A stretch of DNA of 8,772 nucleotides from Bacteroidales bacterium (lineage in GTDB: Bacteria; Bacteroidota; Bacteroidia; Bacteroidales; VadinHA17): the NCBI GenBank assembly GCA_015486475.1, contig WFRO01000552.1, forward strand, positions 1 to 8,772. The letters are read 5' to 3'. Positions 7,105 through 8,772 of the stretch are shown here, in pieces; the stretch's first letter is position 1; every line of letters starts with the position of its first letter. The notes under the pieces are model-generated. The model ran no database searches, had not been told where the DNA came from, and saw nothing but the letters and a program-made list of their open reading frames with translations. A program made the translations under genes and the position numbers.

Positions 7105-7139
7105 TTCCCGCCCGGACGAACGTCCGTTCGGACGGGGAA
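7105..7139. repeat. alternative-pairing hairpin CGGACG/CGTCCG/CGGACG
   Basis: CGGACG (7113-7118), CGTCCG (7121-7126) and CGGACG (7129-7134) are evenly spaced, so the middle arm can pair with either neighbour (5-bp stems with loops GAAC or GTTC). A larger fold pairs TTCCC (7105-7109) with the GGGGAA region (7134-7139). No T run follows on either strand. Just upstream is a short tandem ATGAGTGA twice (7084-7099). Confidence 0.5.
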
Positions 7140-7169
7140 TGATTGAAAAATCAGCATTCAGCAATCATT
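7138..7169. repeat. 8-bp perfect inverted repeat
   Basis: AATGATTG (7138-7145) and CAATCATT (7162-7169) are perfect reverse complements around a 16-nt loop. The loop word AAAAATCAGCATTC recurs nearly intact as AAAAATCAGAATTC at 7396-7409, on the other side of the 7172-7385 element, so the two could be a flanking duplication. Confidence 0.5.
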
Positions 7170-7204
7170 GGTGTCCGACAAAAATTAAAAAGAGTCTAAT
7201 CTAG

Positions 7205-7238
7205 GCAGTCATGCTGAGCTTGTCGAAGCATAGACTGC
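7205..7238 (+). repeat. REP-like hairpin, left copy
   Basis: GCAGTC-ATGCT (7205-7215) pairs with AGCAT-a-GACTGC (7227-7238), an 11-bp stem with one bulged A, around loop GAGCTTGTCGA. The loop word is a common dispersed intergenic palindrome in many bacteria. Confidence 0.7.
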
Positions 7239-7260
7239 TGGTAATGAGGCTAATCTTTTC

Positions 7261-7297
7261 GCCAGTCTGACCCTTCGACAGGCTCAGGGTGACTGGC
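7261..7297 (-). repeat. REP-like hairpin, right inverted copy
   Basis: Read on the minus strand this is GCCAGTC-ACCCT, loop GAGCCTGTCGA, AGGGT-ca-GACTGGC: a 12-bp stem with a 2-nt bulge. It is the inverted partner of the 7205-7238 copy. The loop differs at one base, while three stem pairs differ with both sides changed, so pairing is kept. Confidence 0.7.
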
Positions 7298-7427
7298 TGA
7301 TTTAGTAGGGGCATTATCACTGTATTTTTCTCAGTAGTGTTAGTTATCTGCATTATACAAGCATATTTCAAATTTATCTCGGACAGTAGTGAATCAAAAA
7401 TCAGAATTCAAAATTATTTCTCTTTTT

Positions 7428-7451
7428 CGCATTATCGCATTATCGCATTAT
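7428..7451. repeat. tandem octamer CGCATTAT x3
   Basis: Three exact consecutive copies of CGCATTAT, followed by related CTTCATC-like words (CTCTTCATC, GCTTCATC). Confidence 0.85.
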
Positions 7452-7481
7452 CTCTTCATCGCTTCATCGATCATTTCCCAC

Positions 7482-7542
7482 TTTTCCGACTTTTTGACTT
7501 TTAGACCTTTCGACATTCGTCCTTCATCGATCATCGTTCATC
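7482..7542. repeat. second CTTCGAC/CTTCATC 7-8-nt repeat block
   Basis: Units end at 7490, 7498, 7506, 7514, 7521, 7528, 7535 and 7542: TTTTCCGAC, TTTTTGAC, TTTTAGAC, CTTTCGAC, ATTCGTC, CTTCATC, GATCATC, GTTCATC. The steps are 8,8,8 then 7,7,7,7. It has the same word grammar and orientation as 242-296. Confidence 0.7.
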
Positions 7543-7551
7543 GTTCCGGCG

Positions 7552-7590
7552 GGGATTACTCGCTGCGCTCGTGATCCCGTTCGGGGGATC
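7552..7590. repeat. hairpin with TCGCTGCGCTCG core plus GATCCC hairpin
   Basis: GGGATTAC (7552-7559) and GTGATCCC (7571-7578) pair at 7 of 8 positions around core TCGCTGCGCTC, the same core as at 6989-7000 but with unrelated, self-complementary flanks. GATCCC (7573-7578) can instead pair with GGGATC (7585-7590). Confidence 0.55.
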
Positions 7591-7593
7591 CCT

Positions 7594-7710
7594 GCAACAA
7601 CAGAACAAACCTTTCGGTTTTTCTTTTCCCGTTCGTCCTTTTGAAAGCGAGCTTTCAACGGACTCCCGAAAAAAGAAAACCCCGCACAGCGGGGTTTGTT
7701 CTGTTGTTGC
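7594..7710. repeat. 117-bp long inverted repeat next to tRNA-Ser
   Basis: The 18-bp arms at 7594-7611 and 7693-7710 (outer words GCAACAACAG and CTGTTGTTGC) are perfect reverse complements. Inside, GGTTTTTCTTTT-like and AAAAGAAAACC-like segments pair imperfectly, and at the centre TTGAAAGC (7641-7648) pairs with GCTTTCAA (7651-7658). The right arm starts immediately after the tRNA-Ser 3' end. The tRNA terminator hairpin is nested in the right half. Confidence 0.8.
7669..7696 (-). terminator. intrinsic terminator of tRNA-Ser
   Basis: On the minus strand AACCCCGC-TGT-GCGGGGTT (7696 to 7678) is a perfect 8-bp stem with a 3-nt loop, followed by TTCTTTTTT. It lies about 15 nt after the tRNA 3' end. 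Confidence 0.85.
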
Positions 7711-7797
7711 GGAGAGTGAGGGATTCGAACCCCCGGACCCGCTAGGCGGATCAACAGATTTCGAGTCTGCCCCGTTCGACCACTCCGGCAACTCTCC
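7711..7797 (-). tRNA. tRNA-Ser(CGA)
   Basis: An 87-nt class II tRNA with a 7-bp acceptor helix (GGAGAGT/ACTCTCC), anticodon loop CTCGAAA (anticodon CGA at 7763-7761, reading UCG), a long variable arm (around TCCGCCTAGCGGGT) and T loop TTCGAAT. No CCA is encoded. It has its own promoter upstream and a strong terminator downstream. Confidence 0.96.
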
Positions 7798-7807
7798 AAA
7801 AGGGATG

Positions 7808-7838
7808 CAAAGATATTAAATATTCCTTAGGTTGTCAA
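7808..7838 (-). promoter_or_regulatory. tRNA-Ser promoter TTGACA-N17-TATCTTTG
   Basis: On the minus strand TTGACA (7838 to 7833), 17 nt, then TATCTTTG (7815 to 7808), a full match to the Bacteroidota -7 box, placed 10 nt before the mature tRNA. The -33 box sits inside a perfect 13-bp palindrome AGGTTGACAACCT (7829-7841) that touches the Crp/Fnr stop codon. Confidence 0.8.
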
Positions 7839-7840
7839 CC

Positions 7841-8518
7841 TCATCCGGCCCGGCTGATCTTTTCCAGCAGGGGCCTGTTCAGGATCTCTATCGAGGAGTG
7901 GTCCCATTTAAGGATCCGGTCTTTCCGCAGGTCTTTGATGACCCGGCTCACGCTCTCGCGGGAAGCCCCCACCATGGTGCCCAGCTCTGTCTGGGTGAGG
8001 GCGATGTTGAAACGGTCGGCGTGAAAGATATGGTCGGCGAAATAGAGGATCATCTCAGCTACCCGCCCCGTGACCTGTTTCCCCAGCATGTTCAGGAAAC
8101 GGTGGAAATAATCCATCTCCTCGAGGCTGATATATTTCAGCACCTCCAGGGCAAAATCACCATTGGAGCGGATGAGCATGGTGAATACTTCGTGGGAGAT
8201 ATGACAGGCCGTGACGGGTGTCAGGGCAATGGCTGAACAGGATCGGAAACTGTGGGCAAAGACATCATACAGGCCCACAAATGAGCCGGGGGCCAGTACC
8301 TTCAGGATCATGTTCCTGTCGCCCTGCCCTTTGAGACAGATCTTGAGGATGCCCTCTTTGAGATAGACCACATGGGTCACCGGCAGTCCTTCGGGGATCA
8401 CCTTGTCACCCGCCTCGAACCGTACCTCCCGGCATCCCTGCTCAAACTGTGCCATCTCAGCGGCATTGAGCACCTCGAGCGCCTCATAATGGATATGGCA
8501 ATGGATGCATTTTGTCAC
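7841..8518 (-). CDS. Crp/Fnr-family transcriptional regulator
   Basis: A cytoplasmic DNA-binding regulator of 225 residues if started at the GTG at 8518. An in-frame GTG at 8566 would add 16 hydrophobic residues unlike the family, and no in-frame ATG lies near the N-terminus. Residues 30-110 are a cyclic-nucleotide-binding-type beta barrel (GDKVIPEG, LKEGILKICL, LAPGSFVGLYDVF). The cAMP-binding Glu and Arg-Ser pair of E. coli CRP are not kept (GLYD and CSA in their place), so cAMP is an unlikely ligand. Cysteines at 4 and 7 form CxxC near the N-terminus, with others at 29, 61, 94 and 105; an Fe-S or redox role is possible but unproven. The winged helix-turn-helix is at 175-198 (TQTELGTMVGASRESVSRVIKDL). 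Its R-E-x-x-S-R recognition helix carries the CRP Arg-Glu and the Arg that read TGTGA half-sites. A matching site lies just upstream. The tRNA-Ser gene follows 43 bp downstream on the same strand. Confidence 0.9.
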   Translation of the reverse strand: MTKCIHCHIHYEALEVLNAAEMAQFEQGCREVRFEAGDKVIPEGLPVTHVVYLKEGILKICLKGQGDRNMILKVLAPGSFVGLYDVFAHSFRSCSAIALTPVTACHISHEVFTMLIRSNGDFALEVLKYISLEEMDYFHRFLNMLGKQVTGRVAEMILYFADHIFHADRFNIALTQTELGTMVGASRESVSRVIKDLRKDRILKWDHSSIEILNRPLLEKISRAG

Positions 8519-8551
8519 CCGCAGGAATTTTAGGGTAATATAGTGAAAAAA

Positions 8552-8567
8552 TGTGACATATTCCACA
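8552..8567. promoter_or_regulatory. CRP-like operator TGTGA-N6-CCACA
   Basis: TGTGACATATTCCACA matches the CRP consensus TGTGA-N6-TCACA at 9 of 10 fixed positions. A further GTGA lies 10 bp to the left (8543-8546). It sits 34 bp upstream of the proposed GTG start of the Crp/Fnr gene, in the region shared with the divergent gene. Autoregulation is inferred from the recognition-helix match. Confidence 0.5.
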
Positions 8568-8573
8568 CCGGGT

Positions 8574-8625
8574 TATAGTATTTCGGACAGCGTTTTTTGT
8601 GTATCACTGTCCTGAAATACATATA
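8574..8625. promoter_or_regulatory. 17-bp imperfect palindrome in the divergent promoter region
   Basis: TATAGTATTTCGGACAG (8574-8590) pairs with CTGTCC-t-GAAATAC-a-TATA (8607-8625), 17 pairs with two single-base bulges around a 16-nt loop rich in T. It lies between the Crp/Fnr gene and the divergent membrane gene. It could be an operator for a dimeric regulator, a leader hairpin of the rightward transcript, or a dispersed palindrome. No TAnnTTTG box is clear here on either strand. Confidence 0.6.
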
Positions 8626-8653
8626 CTTACATAGAAATAAAAAAGGAATGGTC

Positions 8654-8772
8654 ATGAAAAAAGAGGTGATCTGTTTATTTGGATTTTATTGTGCCCTGGT
8701 GGGAGCATTGGGGATCCTGGCCCTGGTATTTTTTGGTTTTCTGGTGTGGGAGTTTCGTCTTTCTCCCTACGC
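8654..8772 (+). CDS. N-terminal part of an unidentified membrane protein (cut by window end)
   Basis: An open frame of 39 codons runs to the window end. It begins MKKEVICLFGF and continues with a long hydrophobic stretch (about residues 5-32) that is a transmembrane helix or an uncleaved signal anchor, then WEFRLSPY. AAAAAGGA (8640-8647) ends 6 nt before the ATG at 8654, which favours that start over the in-frame ATG at 8648. It is divergent from the Crp/Fnr gene and shares its control region, so it is a candidate target. The visible part is too short to name a family. Confidence 0.6.
   Translation, partial: MKKEVICLFGFYCALVGALGILALVFFGFLVWEFRLSPY

Larger units (their letters stand above)
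7172..7385. mobile_element. possible MITE remnant with 15-bp imperfect terminal repeats
   Basis: TGTCCGACAAAAATT (7172-7186) is an inverted match at 13 of 15 positions to AATTTATCTCGGACA (7371-7385). The enclosed 214 bp has no ORF and contains a divergent pair of REP-like hairpins. TGTCCGA-type ends are known from insertion sequences of Bacteroidota, but I cannot name a family. No clear target duplication touches the ends; similar AAAAATCAG words lie on both sides. It could be a decayed insertion sequence, a MITE or chance. Confidence 0.35.

Noticed and set aside
7428..7451. CRISPR array
   Set aside because: The repeats are 8 nt, contiguous and without spacers.
7389..7574. 61-codon plus-strand open frame
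   Set aside because: Made almost entirely of octamer and CTTCGAC-type repeats; no start context or conserved feature.
7607..7627. Plus-strand terminator AAACC-TTTC-GGTTT with T run
   Set aside because: Only 5 bp and no plus-strand gene ends nearby except mfd more than 600 bp away; kept as part of the long inverted repeat.
7531..7819. Small open frames on both strands over tRNA-Ser (containing SEGFEPP... or MPEWSNGADSKSVDP...)
   Set aside because: These are the well-known spurious translations of a tRNA-Ser gene and its flanks.
7841..8566. Longer Crp/Fnr protein starting at the GTG at 8566
   Set aside because: Adds 16 hydrophobic residues absent from the family and would place the CRP-like site inside the coding region; the GTG at 8518 puts the CxxC at the usual distance from the N-terminus.

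Overview
The window looks chromosomal and comes from a member of the Bacteroidota, probably a Bacteroidales/Marinilabiliales-type environmental or gut lineage (the order is inference). Three things support this. A secreted protein ends in a type IX secretion (T9SS) C-terminal sorting domain. Promoters carry the Bacteroidota -7 box TAnnTTTG, in two cases with a TTG-type -33 box exactly 17 nt upstream. The Crp/Fnr regulator has the short N-terminal CxxC typical of that phylum.

Layout. 8-81 (-): degenerate tRNA-like cloverleaf, probably a tRNA pseudogene. 113-296: continuous 7-nt degenerate tandem repeats that run into the 3' end of the next gene. 236-1624 (-): MATE-family efflux transporter. 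1644-1707: back-to-back promoters. 1708-1889: long leader with a GC-rich hairpin cluster. 1890-3557 (+): T9SS-exported two-domain surface or secreted protein. 3549-3594: terminator overlapping the next promoter. 3602-6976 (+): mfd, transcription-repair coupling factor, possibly translated from a nearly leaderless mRNA. 6977-7710: about 730 bp without a gene, packed with hairpins, REP-like elements, a possible 214-bp MITE remnant, octamer repeats and a 117-bp long inverted repeat. 7711-7797 (-): tRNA-Ser(CGA) with its own promoter and terminator. 7841-8518 (-): Crp/Fnr-family regulator with a CRP-like operator at its 5' end. 8654 to window end (+): start of a divergent membrane-protein gene.

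The genes do not form one pathway: MATE, the T9SS protein and mfd are separate transcription units. The Crp/Fnr gene and the divergent membrane gene share a regulatory region with a 17-bp imperfect palindrome and a TGTGA-N6-CCACA site, which suggests that the regulator controls itself, its neighbour, or both.

I found no defence, mobile-gene or biosynthetic system. The unusual content is non-coding: several small hairpin families that keep a fixed loop word but have different, self-complementary stems, and 7/8-nt degenerate repeat blocks, one of which appears to have extended a protein C-terminus.
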